Below are positions 1 through 12,400 of a DNA stretch of 64,000 bases, one piece after another; position 1 is the stretch's first letter, and every line of letters begins with the position of its first letter. This DNA is from Paragonimus skrjabini miyazakii (taxonomy: Eukaryota > Platyhelminthes > Trematoda > Plagiorchiida > Troglotrematidae), in assembly GCA_014338405.1 (NCBI GenBank), contig JTDE01000021.1, forward strand, positions 450,109-514,108, given 5' to 3'. Made by a program: the position numbers and the translations under genes. The notes under the pieces are model-generated. The model saw only the letters and a list, made by a program, of their open reading frames with translations, did not search any database and was not told the origin of the DNA.

Positions 1-525
1 GAATTTCTCAATAGTTTCTGTACGCATCATCACCAACGTATCATCGACATACCTCCACCAAATTCTAGGTGGGTTAGGAAAGCTGGACAATAACTGCTCT
101 TCCAAATCTTGCATGAACAAGTTGGCAACTATGGGAGAGATGGGCGAGCCCATTGCTACTCCATCTGTTTGCTGATAGAGTACCCCCTTAAACGTAAAAA
201 AGGTTGACCGTAAGCAATGTTCTGTAGCTTCTATAATTTCACTAACTGATAAACCTGTTCGTTCAGGTAAACTGTTATCTGCTTCAAGAAGCTGGCAAAT
301 CACCTCCAGGCTTTCCCCCACTGGAATCTTGGTGAACAACGAAACAATGTCAAAGCTGACCAGACATTCATCCGAGCTTAAGTTAAGATCCTTCAGTTTG
401 GTTACCAGTTGTGTGGAATTCTGAACAGAACGGTCTGTACACTTTTCAAGAGGTTTAAGAATACGAGACAGAAACTTGGCTAGGGCTAGAGAGGGAAATG
501 TTAATGGAGATAAATTTCTTGACGT
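1..525 (-). mobile_element. Penelope-like element RT core, lineage A, cut by window edge
   Basis: This is the reverse transcriptase palm of a PLE, an enzyme that copies element RNA at the insertion site. On the minus strand the frame is open for 175 codons, from just after a stop at 526-528 to position 1. It reads through DIVSLFTKIPVGES, then a Y-x-Q-T-D-G-V-A-M-G-S-P block, then ANLFMQDLE, then W-R-Y-V-D-D at about 35-55. The catalytic Asp pair and the GSP turn are intact. The first 10-12 codons (about 490-525) no longer look like the PLE fingers region, so the copy is probably 5'-truncated there. No ATG opens it. The GIY-YIG domain, if present, lies beyond the left edge. The wording around YVDD (DTLVMM) and the ISPIVANLF block differ from the lineage-B copies in this window. 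Family assignment is from motif recognition; no search was run. Confidence 0.88.
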
Positions 526-3500
526 TCATTGTGAGAGAAGTTCGATCAAGGTTGATGGGTGTGCGGTTCCAAAGAAGTTGGCGTTTTTGAATTCACCCTT
601 CAAAAGTGACCTCATCGTAACTGGCTTACGTCAAAGGTTGTATTTTGTCCCAGTTGATTCGAACCCTGCAGCTGAATTGCACTCGTTAATTTCAGCTTGA
701 CGTGCGGCCCAGCCTGCCCACAGTTGTGGTTTAGCAAAATGCTCCGTTAGTTCATTTGCAAATATGGTGCCGTCTTTGATGGTACAGCATACCTATGACT
801 GCGGAAAAGTCTGGATGACCATAGGCCCACGTGAGCGGTGCGTTCAAGAAACCAGGGATGACGGTGACAACATATAAAACTAGAAACCCGAGGTCATCCA
901 TTACCAAGAAGACCATTGAATCAGGTCACATTGCTGACCTGCGCAACAGAACGTACTTGCGTTACTTGAAACAGTGCCATTCAACTCGGTGGTTGCACAA
1001 ACTCGCTCATTCCGTATGTTTACTTCGGAATTGTTAATATACGTTCGTCTCCTGTAAACTCCAATGTCTTTTCTGACGTTGCTGTATGTGGGAAACGTTT
1101 ATATGTGAATGGCTTAAAAGACCTTTATGCATCTCGCGATATATCTTCTTCCGTTACTGGCAATGGTAGCAGACCGATTTACTGTTCTGCGCATAACTGT
1201 CTTTAGCGAGTTAATCGTGTGGCAATACCCTTCTCAAAAAGATGTCATTACAAATTTGGAACTACCTGGCAAATATTGCAGTAGTGAATACGATCCATTG
1301 CTCAATCACGGGTTCGGTGTTCGGTTACTTTCGGAAGGTGGTTGCTGATACCTATTACACGAAGAATATTATGGAAGTTTTATTGTTCGGGTATTGAATC
1401 AGTGTTTAATCAGTAACTGAACGTTTACGCAAACGTTAGGAAACACGTCGTGTACTTCAGACTGAATAATGCCAACTGATTTCCTCAAGCTGCTCTCGAA
1501 TAAATTTGTTGTAGACTACTACACGACTAAGGTAAACACAATGAAAACTGATTTTTGGGAAAGGTCAACGGATGGAAATTAAACGGACTACATTTACAAA
1601 GGTTTTTGAAGAACGTTTATCAGCAATCAGATCAAAACCATGTTTATTTAACAGAATGGCATTTGTCTAACCTGCCAACTTGTGTTGTTAATTGCAGCGA
1701 CATTGTAAGGAGCACGGTTTACAAATTTGTGACGGCGCATTTTTCACACGAGTTTTAGCAACCACTGTATTGAAGTTGTTTGGATGTACACGCCTATTGT
1801 TAATGTGTGATGACTGTTGTTGATCCGTGCAGAAAACAGGCTCTTTCCTCCGATGGTCAAATCTACCGGCAGTGTGATAGGGTACTAGTCAGAAATTCTC
1901 TAACCATGCCATCCATCCGTCTCACAATGGACATTTTCATACATGCTCTAACTTTACAATCATTTCTGTGTATGTCAATCAAACTTGATTCTTAATACTT
2001 CCTGAATGCCTTAAACTCAAGCAATCACTGTATATTCTTTGCAATAAATGTAAAGGCAAATAACCATCTGGCTATCTCGGATGTTAGGATGACTGTAAAA
2101 AAGAAATGTTTAATATTGCAAGTAGTTTGCTGCAAACCTTCCTGGTTAGGATACTACCTAGACTGCTCTATCTTTTTCTCATTTAATACAAAATCGATTT
2201 GTCAGGTACATTCCTTCGCTGCATTTCATTTTGGGTCATCACAAAGTTTGAACCCATCGAAAGTCTATGACAAGCAATTCTACTTAACAGCGGTTGCTGG
2301 CTAAGATGTATCAGACTAAAAACACAGACAGAAAACAAGGGGGTTGATTTCCACCGCATTAGAGCCTAAGTTCCATTTTCCCCAGCCTTGTAAAACAGAC
2401 GCGGTCTTCATTATTTGGAACTGCTACTCACGCCATGATCTGAAGAGGTATGTTGAGAACACAATTCACTGTCTGTTCACTCAGACATATATTGATCACA
2501 CCGTTAAAAGACCAAAAGTCTTACGAGTTCAGAGCTCATTCATAAGTTATGCTCGCCATTTGGAATAAACTCATTGTAATCCATGGATTAACAGCTCTTG
2601 CAATAAATCTGCAGAAACACTGCTACATAATCACGGATGTTAGTATGAATTTACGAAGTGTCTGCCTCCGCGAAACCACCGCTATCACTCTGCCTACCTA
2701 ACTGTATGAGTTACTCTCACGGAGAAGTCACCACTGGTTTACATGACAGACCATTAGCTTAAAGTACTATCGATCATCTTACCACCTACAGCTCAGTCAT
2801 GAGAAACGCGCTAAAAAATTCATTCCATACGATCAGTCGACATGCATACGTACAGTTACTGTGTATCAACAACGTCGCAACTGTTCGGAAGCACAAATAA
2901 TTTGTATCCGATTAAAGGTAATTGGTAAATCTATGCATATCACGGTTAGCACAGACTTTAACACCTATTATTGTGAAGCTTTTGAAAACACCTATTTAAC
3001 TATTCTAAACTGTTTCTGGAAATGATGTTCATGCATCTTCCGTTTTAACATTTTACCGACTGAATGAGACGTATTGAAATTTAAGATGGCAATATTTTTC
3101 ACTCGTTTGAGTTCATTAAAAAAATTGGTGTTTCAACCGTTTTTCTATTACAGACAATTCGATAACTTTGAGTTGCTTCATAAAATTTAGAACCAATGTC
3201 ACCTATTTCTTGCGTGGTATCCAAATGTGATTATAGTCCGCAGGGTTACAAAACAAAAAACTTTACGAATGTACTGTCGTTTAGTGTGGTAGACTTCAGA
3301 GGAGGTACTAATTTGGATTTAGTGTGTATTTCAGCAACTTTTTCCCAATGCAAAAGTGAATGAATAACCAACTTTCCACCCTTGAAAAAAACGGCCTAAA
3401 ATTAAGCAAATCATAAACTAATATACAATTATAAACGAAATGCTGTGTATACTGCTTCCTCTAGTTCATAGTATTTTAGTGAGCACTTTTTAGCAGATAT

Positions 3501-4377
3501 TTCGCAATCAGTAACTTTTCGCCCAATTCATGTAACATCACACATAACTATGCAATCGTTGCTGTAATAAAAGATTATACAGAATTACAGGTAGGGATCA
3601 ACTTACATCACAACAAACCTCACATGTTGCTTCCAAACGTTCACTTGATTATGGTTTGGTTTATATTAGCATTCAGTAGACTGGCCGACTCAGCAGAATG
3701 TTTTAAGCACTCCAAGATGAATTTCATCAAGATTACCGTTGAGCAATTAACTTATTTATTAATAGTCGCCGTTTGCAAATCCATCAACTGAACAAAATCA
3801 AAACGACTGTCAACAGTATACCGGATTCGGCCCAAGCTGTAACAGCAATACTTATGTTTTGGGCAGCATTTACGCCTAGTAATGTGAAGGCTTTTCAAAA
3901 GTGTCTGTAACTTTCAACGGAGCAAATCACAACCAAAAGAAAGAAACTACTTCAACCTAGCTAGAAGCGTGTGTATTCGTTTTTCACAAAATATATTATT
4001 TTCGGGAAACAAAAGAGGTTTATTTGTCATATGGTGGATTGTCAAATGAGGAGAGTAACAGAAAATGTGAATGATGTTTATTGTTTCGCTACTAGATTGC
4101 AATAAATTACTGCAGTTTACACATAAACAAAAAGTGACATATATGTCGTCTTAGGTGACTGGTGTGGGAAATCTTTTTGACCCTGTACGATTTGTTTGCT
4201 TAGCCAATCTCGGAAGAACAGTACTTTTCGTACAGGCCGAATTTTTCATTGTGTGTGGCCCCAAGTGTACTAGCTGCGGACAGCGTGAGAAAACCACAAC
4301 AAATCATTACGATGAAAAGGCTGTAGATATATAGTAATTTTTGTTATGTGTACTAAAGGAAAACTTTACTGAAATGT
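526..4377. other. gene-free AT-rich stretch
   Basis: Only short open frames of 60-75 codons occur here, on the plus strand, several without ATG. None shows a motif I recognise. No tRNA boxes, inverted arms or RT/endonuclease remnants were seen. Confidence 0.5.
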
Positions 4378-4776
4378 CAACAGTATAGCGTAAGATGTCT
4401 TGTGCACGAACATTGCGTTCGCATCTCATCTGTTACTACAGCGAACTTAGTGAAGTCAATATATAGCAAGCAGGCATAGTAACAATGGTGAAGAATGCGT
4501 ACGTGATAAACGAGGTTATAATGGTCGAAACTCAAGAACAGGGTATTCAGATGACACAACAGTTTCATGTTGTGTCGTCAGTTTCAGTTTCATGTTGTAT
4601 CATCTGAATGCTCTGTTCTTGAGTCTCGATCATTCTGACCTTGCTTATCACGTCCGCATTCTTCACCATTGTTGCCATGCCTGCTTTCTATATATTGATT
4701 GCACTAACCTCGTTGTAGTAACAGGTGAGATGCGAACAAAATTTCCATGCACAAGACATTTTACACTATACTGTTG
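4378..4776. repeat. Fold-back inverted repeat: 184-bp arms, 31-bp loop
   Basis: The left arm is 4378-4561 and the right arm 4593-4776. They have equal length, no gaps, and about 86% identity when one is reverse-complemented (I counted 26 mismatches). The outer ends read caacagtatag and ctatactgttg. The loop and inner ends contain the repeated unit agtttcatgttgtgtc and a one-base variant. Because the arms match, each reads as a similar peptide on opposite strands; this is a by-product of the palindrome, not a gene. No flanking target-site duplication was found. It could be a foldback or MITE-like element or a snap-back insertion. A transcript across it would form a long hairpin. Confidence 0.88.
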
Positions 4777-7700
4777 GCCTTTTTCAAATTTCTTTCGGGG
4801 AACCACTGCTTCAAATTTATTGAAATGATAAACCGGCAAACATGTCCGTCACATTTATTGGAAGAGATGATAGCAAACCAACCGTCTAGTAACACACTGA
4901 CAGAGTGCATATGCCAAAGTAAGCTTGTAAATTCTACTCATGATAAAGTTCATGCAATTTGTTATTAATCATTCAGAACTCTTTTAATCCATTCAATTGT
5001 GTTATCTTGATCCTGTATTTCCTCAGAAAAACCGATGCGTTTCCACGCGTCCGTTGGTTTTAAGAATTTCATATGAGCGCAAATTGATTCTTTTAAAAGC
5101 AAAATAAGCGGGTTCAAAATCTACTACTCTAAGCTTCCGCTGCTTTGAGAGCAGAGTAACTGGGCAGTATGGATTTGAATACAATACACCTATCATCTAG
5201 CAAAGCTTGTTGGTTGAAATAGGTCACATCTGTCAAACTGAGTATATGCCATGCTAAGGCTATATAGCACAGAAGATAGAAGATACATGAAATGAGGCAG
5301 TAAGAGTTAAATAAAAAGCCTCTTTCCGTTATCAACTGACTTTTGCACAAATTGTAAACACTTATTCGTTGTCCCTCTTGTTCACGGGTTATAGACCACT
5401 GACAGCCATGGATTGTATGAAAGTTTCAGCCGATTATGTTGGTCCATCTTCATGCCTGTTCTCTCCATTCTAACCGATACGTAATTAATTTACATTTTAT
5501 CAGCTGGGCATTGTCATGTATATATTGGTTGATGCAGCGTTCAAAAGAGCTCAGACTGACCACGGAGATCAGAATACGGCAGGTCATGTATGGATAATAT
5601 GGAGCAAAAATGCTCTAAGACAACTATCGATAACGTTCGTTTTCCTTTACAGTCTTTTTGCCTCAGTTTCGGTTTCATATGATATCAAGACTTAGGTTCA
5701 CGGGTCTCCTGACTTTCACAGTGAATAAAAATCTCAAAGGATTATGTGCGCTGCTAACAGATGTTAGGAAAGAAAGTCGAATTAGTAGAGAACACTAGTG
5801 TACAGCATACCAGTTTATCATACTATTGTATTTGATAACGTCTAAAAACGGGCACTGAACAAATTTTATCAACCAGGCACGCATACACATGGGGTGGCAA
5901 GTGACTCTGTTGGAGAGGTAGCTCCGAAAATTGTAACAACGGTTGGCCCTCTTACGTAGGCCGAACGATTAGTTTGAACTTCCCAAACCAGAGTTCATTA
6001 TTTCTTGGTAAGATATACCCCAAGTGAGGAAGAGTTCTGTCCATACAGTGAACCCGGTCGTTTGTAACAAGGGTTGGAAAGAATGACCCTGTAAGATCTA
6101 GCTTTCGGTTAACAGGAGGAAGTTATTTACTGCATGACCATGAATTTTGAGGTTGTTTTTGTTCGGGATTAAGTCTTCAGTTGTAGGATAACCTAGTCAA
6201 ATCACGGCATTAACACTGTTTTGTAAATGGTCAAGTTTCTGCTGTTGATTACAGGCCCACAGAACGTTACGATGCCGGGACACCTCAGTAGAGCCCATTT
6301 GATACTTCGTCAGTATGAGGATACAAAATTCAATAAAACACCTTTATAATAATACCCTTTATAACGATAATGAGCAGACGCGGTATTCAGTAAAGATCAG
6401 TCATCTTCAAGTATGAGGTGACGCATTTGCTGTCGTACCAAGGACTTTAAGGGCCTTAGCATGAATGGGATGGCTAGCTAACTGTACGCGCTAATACCAC
6501 AGTACACAATGACTAGACTGTCGATCACTGGCTCTGGTAGAAAGTGATAGATTTAACGTGTTCTCTGGGCAGACATTCAATATCCTGTGATGAACACATT
6601 TTACTCATAATTACTGCGTACTACATGTAAGGTAAGCCAACTGACTCTCTTGTGCTGCGGATATCAGTAGATCTAACATAAAAATGGCATAGCCGCTTCG
6701 CGGATCTCATTAACACCCATCTAAACACATGCGCCATCACCGCAAATTTTAGAAATTGGTATAACTTTCTGAAATTGTTTTGCTGAAAGTGATTGTTGAT
6801 GAAGTAGGACGACGTCAACTTCTAGGCGAGTAGGACGTCCCTCGGTAGAAGAAATACTGCTTGATTCTCAATAAGCAGTAAATTCCCGATACTAAACGAA
6901 TGATCGGAACTATCTGTAAGCTGTTACACTATTCCTTGTCATTAATGATGTCGTTTAGTAGCGGTTTGAATGTGATCCAATCGAAGATATTTCTGTATCT
7001 GGCCTAACATTGGGAAAAAGGGTTTGACGATACACTGTAGAATTGTAACTAAAGGTTTTAATTCATTGCAAACAAGCAAGCACAGCGGTTTAACGTGTGT
7101 AAAGGAAAAATGAGCTATAAAGGTCTAGAATTTCTCATCACAAGATTAGCTGGATGATTGTTCTTTCGTTTGACTCATTTTTTCGTGCTACCGAAGTGTA
7201 ACCGGATTACAATACAATTGCCTATAAATTATACGGTCGTAAGCGATACATGTAAAACCGGTGAACAAGCGAGGAAAAGCTGCGGCTCGTAAAGCGAGGA
7301 CTACCGCTTTCATCTTTAATTCGGACTCTCTCGTTTCGATGAGAGACGAAAGCAATGGTGAATGCAAACATTTTTTTAATAAACCACGGCATGCAACATT
7401 CGCATAGGCATATACATTTGATATATGATAACCTATCATTCAGAGCAAATTTCAAAATTTCTAGAGTTTGAGGCAGTATTTTAGAAGAGCAATCTATGTT
7501 GGATTCTGTTTAGCTATTTTGTAGCGCCGTTTCAACTAAAAACGCAAGTTAATCAAAACTGGTAGTTGGCACTAATACCAGGATTTGTTTGTCATTAGTT
7601 GACAAGTGAGCTAATGGCGCCAGCCTTTTGATAAGGACCTCACCCCGGACATCGTGACTAAATTGGCAAGTTGTATTTGACAGCCTTCAGAAAGTGCACG

Positions 7701-9056
7701 TTTTTATACTCACCGACTAAAAACCCATGGGTGTGATTCTACAAAAGAGCGCACGGCTGGGCTGTGCATTGTGTATCGGGGACTTTGTCAGCAAATTTTT
7801 CACAACGTATTCATTAGTATACATACTTCCTTGACCAAAGCTGTAAAAAGACAGACAACTTGCATTATCTGACTCTGGACTCCCAATATGCCGTTGATGT
7901 ACCAGCAAACAACACCTCACATTTTTTAACGCGAATTAGATGGTTGTTCATGTTGTCTGTAGACCACTCATTTGAACAGTTCAAGGAATACTGTTGAGTG
8001 TTTGAGTTTGTTGGAAAACCTACACCTCGTCGGCCATGTGCGACAGAATTGACAAATTGACGATGCTCGGTAATGCATCCATAGCAGTGCGAGAAAGAGA
8101 ACAAAAGTAGTCGCTTGCAGAATAAACTACTGACAGAGAGCTAACCTGATAATTGTTCACATACTTAGACAGTGTAATTGCCTTCTATGTGATAATCCTC
8201 TAGTCACCTAAGTTATGATTTGTCAAGGTAGTGGTAAGGACGTCTTTGTGGTACGATGGTGTGAACACCTGTTGAGAAGGTTGCAGAGTAAATAAAACAG
8301 ACTACATCTATGGACAATCCTATGTAAGTAGTGTCTGTCCAAACCCCACGACCAATCAAAATGTTTGTGATACATAACTATTCCTTGAGGAAATCATACT
8401 TTCTGATCTCTTCAATGCATGTCATCTGGACAATGATCGAGTAGTTCGGTCAAACCTACAGTACCACACAGACGACAGAGACAAAACAATTGCTTGTTAG
8501 ATTATTGAGTCAACACTGCATTGCTTTAAAAATGGCAACAAAAATATCGCCCATGTTCTTTCCTCAAGTGCTATTTCAGAATGAATGGTTGAAAAAGGTA
8601 ATGTTACAATTAATTTAGTTCTTTTAAAATAACCGCACAATTTTGAAGCAAGAACGGTGGCGTACTATTAGATCTGCACACGTTTACCGTAATTTGTGGA
8701 AACTTAACCATAAATGTACATATACCAAACAAACGGCACGCTCAAATTTTTAGTTATCAATTACTAAACAATCACACGGATTTTGGTAGTTATTTATAAG
8801 AAGAGAACAACAGATTTGAATTATCAAACTTAACAATAACCAAAAGTAGCTTGATTCAAGAACATAACGAATGAACTGATCACATGCAGGTAATGTCGAT
8901 TTGAATAGAGCAGACAAAAGACTGACATTACACGATTTATGCTCGAGCAGATTTCGCTGCATCTCTACTGGTGTTTATTGCAGACGAGTTAAAATGTACA
9001 AAATTCCAAACCACATAACAATCACAAAAGGTTAAAGTTCAAAACCAGTTCAGTTG
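4777..9056. other. gene-free AT-rich stretch
   Basis: Scattered minus-strand frames of 60-83 codons (for example 7188-7439 and 7865-8104) have no recognisable domain. No repeat family could be identified by eye. Confidence 0.45.
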
Positions 9057-9410
9057 CTACCACGGCAACATCAACGTCACAAACAGTTCTTTTTGTACAC
9101 ACAAAATGGGGTGGCGGTGTCTGATCGCAATCGCCTCGGCATATCGTAGCAAAAGTTTGTTTCTAGCCGAGAACAGAACACGAAATGACTTTGATGAGTC
9201 AATCACATGTTGCGTCATCAAATGAGGCTTAGCAATTGATGACGCTGGCTCCTTCCGGGTGTTTGCTGTCGAGTTGCCTGATTGTGTGACCGTTTGTTGG
9301 ACCCATTTCAGTGTGTTCGGTAACCCTGGTTCCAAGCTGGCGCCCAGTTCTGCCAACATAGGATGCTCCGCATCCACATTTGTATAAAATCGTGTAATGT
9401 CAGTCTTTTG
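9057..9410 (-). pseudogene. Penelope-like element 3' end (GIY-YIG domain), lineage A, frameshifted
   Basis: The minus strand encodes the C-terminal endonuclease of a PLE in two frames. At about 9345-9400 one frame reads YKCGCGASYVGRT followed by an R-x-L-x-x-R-V-x-E-H pattern, which is the GIY-YIG entry with its Cys-x-Cys. A frameshift then moves the homology into the frame ending at 9057, which reads SSIAK-HLM, then YAEAIAIRHRHPILCVQK and a terminal LPW followed by stop. The E in AEAIAIR is where the catalytic Glu of this fold sits. It is a 5'-truncated, inactive copy. Its HLM-T-x-H and EAIAIR wording agree with the lineage-A copy near 63.2 kb better than with lineage B. Confidence 0.8.
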
Positions 9411-12400
9411 TCTGCTTTACTCAAATTTTTAACGGGAAATTGTTGTTTCTAATGTCGATTTGTCAGCTACTACCGGTTTATAAGCCCTGAAGTGCGCAAC
9501 AATCCCATCAGAGTTGATAAATAAAGGGTGATTTGTAATATGGATACAGCAGTGTTAAACTTTTAAATCAAACCGAGTGATTCAAGCATTCAGCACTTAA
9601 ATATATATCTGACTAGTATTTCACTAAATGATCCCAAAAAGAATAATCCTGTTTTATACATACAATTTCTTCAGAGAAGTTTATCACAAAAACGATAAGG
9701 TATGTGACTCAGATTTGTCAATACAACTGTAGGCGAATGGGAACTGGCAGACCACGCAATATGTAACGTATTGAGTGAGAATCCATAAAAGAATAGATAG
9801 ATGGTGAGAAATTAGAAAGACTAGGACGAAATAGAGGGAACGGGAGTTAAGCCGTCTGTTCCCCTAGAACCTACTTTTAGGTTCGTATTATTTGCTCGAA
9901 ATGGTTAATCGCAACAGACAAGGCAGAAGTGACATAAAGTAATTCTGGATCGACATTAGAACCATAATTTGAAGCCAACCCCCCCCCCCGAATGACTATT
10001 CCGAACGTTGCATGCACCGGAAATGAGTATCTCAAGCTTCACAGTCACATCCAGAACTTATTCTGGTAAGCTTTTCCTCCAAAATTTGCCGTTCATTTCA
10101 TCTGTAAACAAACTGATAAGATCAGTGAGCTGGTGCTAATCAGATATTTGTTATCACCTTACATCTATACGTTTCGTCTATATCTACGAGTTAGTCTACA
10201 ATATGTTTACTTAATCAATGTGGTCAGACGTTGCTTAGTTTAGAGCAGAATCACTTCTGTTTTGAAGAATGCACCAATTATTTTCTGTCCAAACATCGTT
10301 GACTTGTCTGTTGGTAATCTTCGCAGTCCGTGTCTATTGAGGAATTTCACTGGATATTTATTAGTCGGTAACGTAAATGTGGTCAATCGAAACTAGTAAG
10401 CTAGACAACAAAAACAAGTGTGCCTGACGGGTACAATTTATGTTCGCTTGTTTTTGTTCACTTCACCCATATAAATTTCATTTCCGATTGTTGTTGTCTG
10501 GTGGTAGAAAGCAATTACAAAATGCTAATATTCGCCACTTATGTCTTCTCCTTGGCATGTTCAAAGTCAATAATGCCAATGGTTCCTGGTAATTGCAAAT
10601 TATCCCTACCATTAAAATGCCAGGACCCAATCAATATATAATTGTTGTGAACTACAACCGGCGCCACCGCAGCTCACTGTTAGCTGTTTGAGAGAGTTAT
10701 AAACAGTTACCAAACCAATCAGGCTAATTATAATGGGAAATCCCAGTAGAAACGTTTCACAGAGTAGAGTTACAGTTGCAAGATGATCTTAGTGAACTAT
10801 CATAAACAGCAATTATGGTCTAACATGTTGGAACAATACCTTATTCGACCCGGCATTTGATTTTACATACAGTAATTACTCCATTTTCTAGGACCACATA
10901 AAATTCGCCACGATAATCATCGTCAGATAGACACTTCACTCCGGCCGGTTTTGTCCATGCTTGACCTCAAAAACTAGAGATAATCAAACTGAGAATCAGA
11001 CAGACAGCCCTCAGGTTGTGATGCAAAGCCATTGTCCATTACAGTCATTAAACCTTTCTAGTCCACAGACTACATCCAAGTGTCACATACCTCACTGGCC
11101 TCCAACAGGCTGGTTAGAGATGCAGGTTATTGAACAACCGTATTTTTGTGCAGGGTCATACCTTCATCAAAAAAGTACTTCTGACAGCTTATTGTGTATA
11201 CTGCGTGAGCCGCACCATCAAAAATGTATTATTGCTGTATTTAGTGGGACCAATGTTGTTGACAACGGCTGGGAAGTTTCCGAAAGAAGCCCATCTCTTC
11301 TCGTAATACAAACAATGTTGCGTTTAAGAAACTCAGCATTAGCTACATTAGCCTAACCAAAAGTAAAAACAATACAAACAGAAAAATAAACTTGTTTTGA
11401 CGCATAGTTGCGAAAACTTATCCATAATTTCATTATTGAGTCAGAATTTATGAACGATTCACTAAAATATAGCCTTAACTGCTATATTGCCCTATGGGTC
11501 ATTCAGACTTTCTTTCATTGTGAAATTATCTGCGACAGCACAAACCCCAACAGGATCCAAAATAAATTCCAAAATTTGCAGTTTTGATTAGGTCGTTTGG
11601 TAGTGCTTGCATGTCATTTCACAAATAATTCTTGCAACTGACACACTAACAGACGATTGGTATGTAAATCTGTGTCAAATATTGCAAACGGAAATACTCA
11701 CATTAGTATGAGACGCCTAATGTTGAACCGAAATAATTTGTTTTCTAGGATAAATACTAATGACCTTTCGCAAGGTATTAAAATATGGAATTCCTATATG
11801 TTTGTTTGAATGTTTGCACGTTTTAAAGCCACCTGAAAGTTGAAATATGCTACGCATAACATAACGGACCTGTTCTTAAAACTATTTGTCAGTACTCAAT
11901 AGCATGATACTTACGGTGATAAGATAATTGTCGTTCTTCTCTACACATAATTAGATATGCAAATGTTTCATCAGTTTTGTCAAAAAAGACTGTAAAAAAA
12001 ATGTGTTTGATTTACTATAGTTTACAGATTTCAGGTAAGCATGTGAAACTCATCTAATACACCTGTGAAAAAAATGTTCCAAGTGCACTTCACAGTACAT
12101 GCAAAAAATTCGGAAACAGCAACCTTTAAACAAAAAGTTAACCATTTCTACTTGCCAGCCATCAAAGGACACAAAAGGAAAGTATCGTTTCATACAAACT
12201 AATCCCCAACTTTTTGTCAATTTTCTCATCTTTAGCTTCCGTTTCAAGTTTTCAGACAAAAGCATTTCTTCTCCAAGTTGATAATTTGTCACTAACCAAA
12301 GGTATGCAATCGGGATGGATTCCTTAAGACAACAATTTGAATGATCTACGTGTTATGAGAATTTCCGAGTCGAATTTAATTGGGCTAGTTTTTGCATCAT

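Noticed and set aside
655..690. B-box-like ggttcgaatcaa on the minus strand
   Set aside because: No A box at tRNA spacing and poor T-arm pairing.
4377..4828. Two similar peptides on opposite strands as a gene pair
   Set aside because: They arise because the DNA is an inverted repeat; differences between arms are not biased to synonymous sites and neither peptide shows a domain.
10961..11356. 131-codon frame as a gene
   Set aside because: It begins with TTG, has no recognised domain, and sits in sequence with composition like the surroundings; treated as chance.
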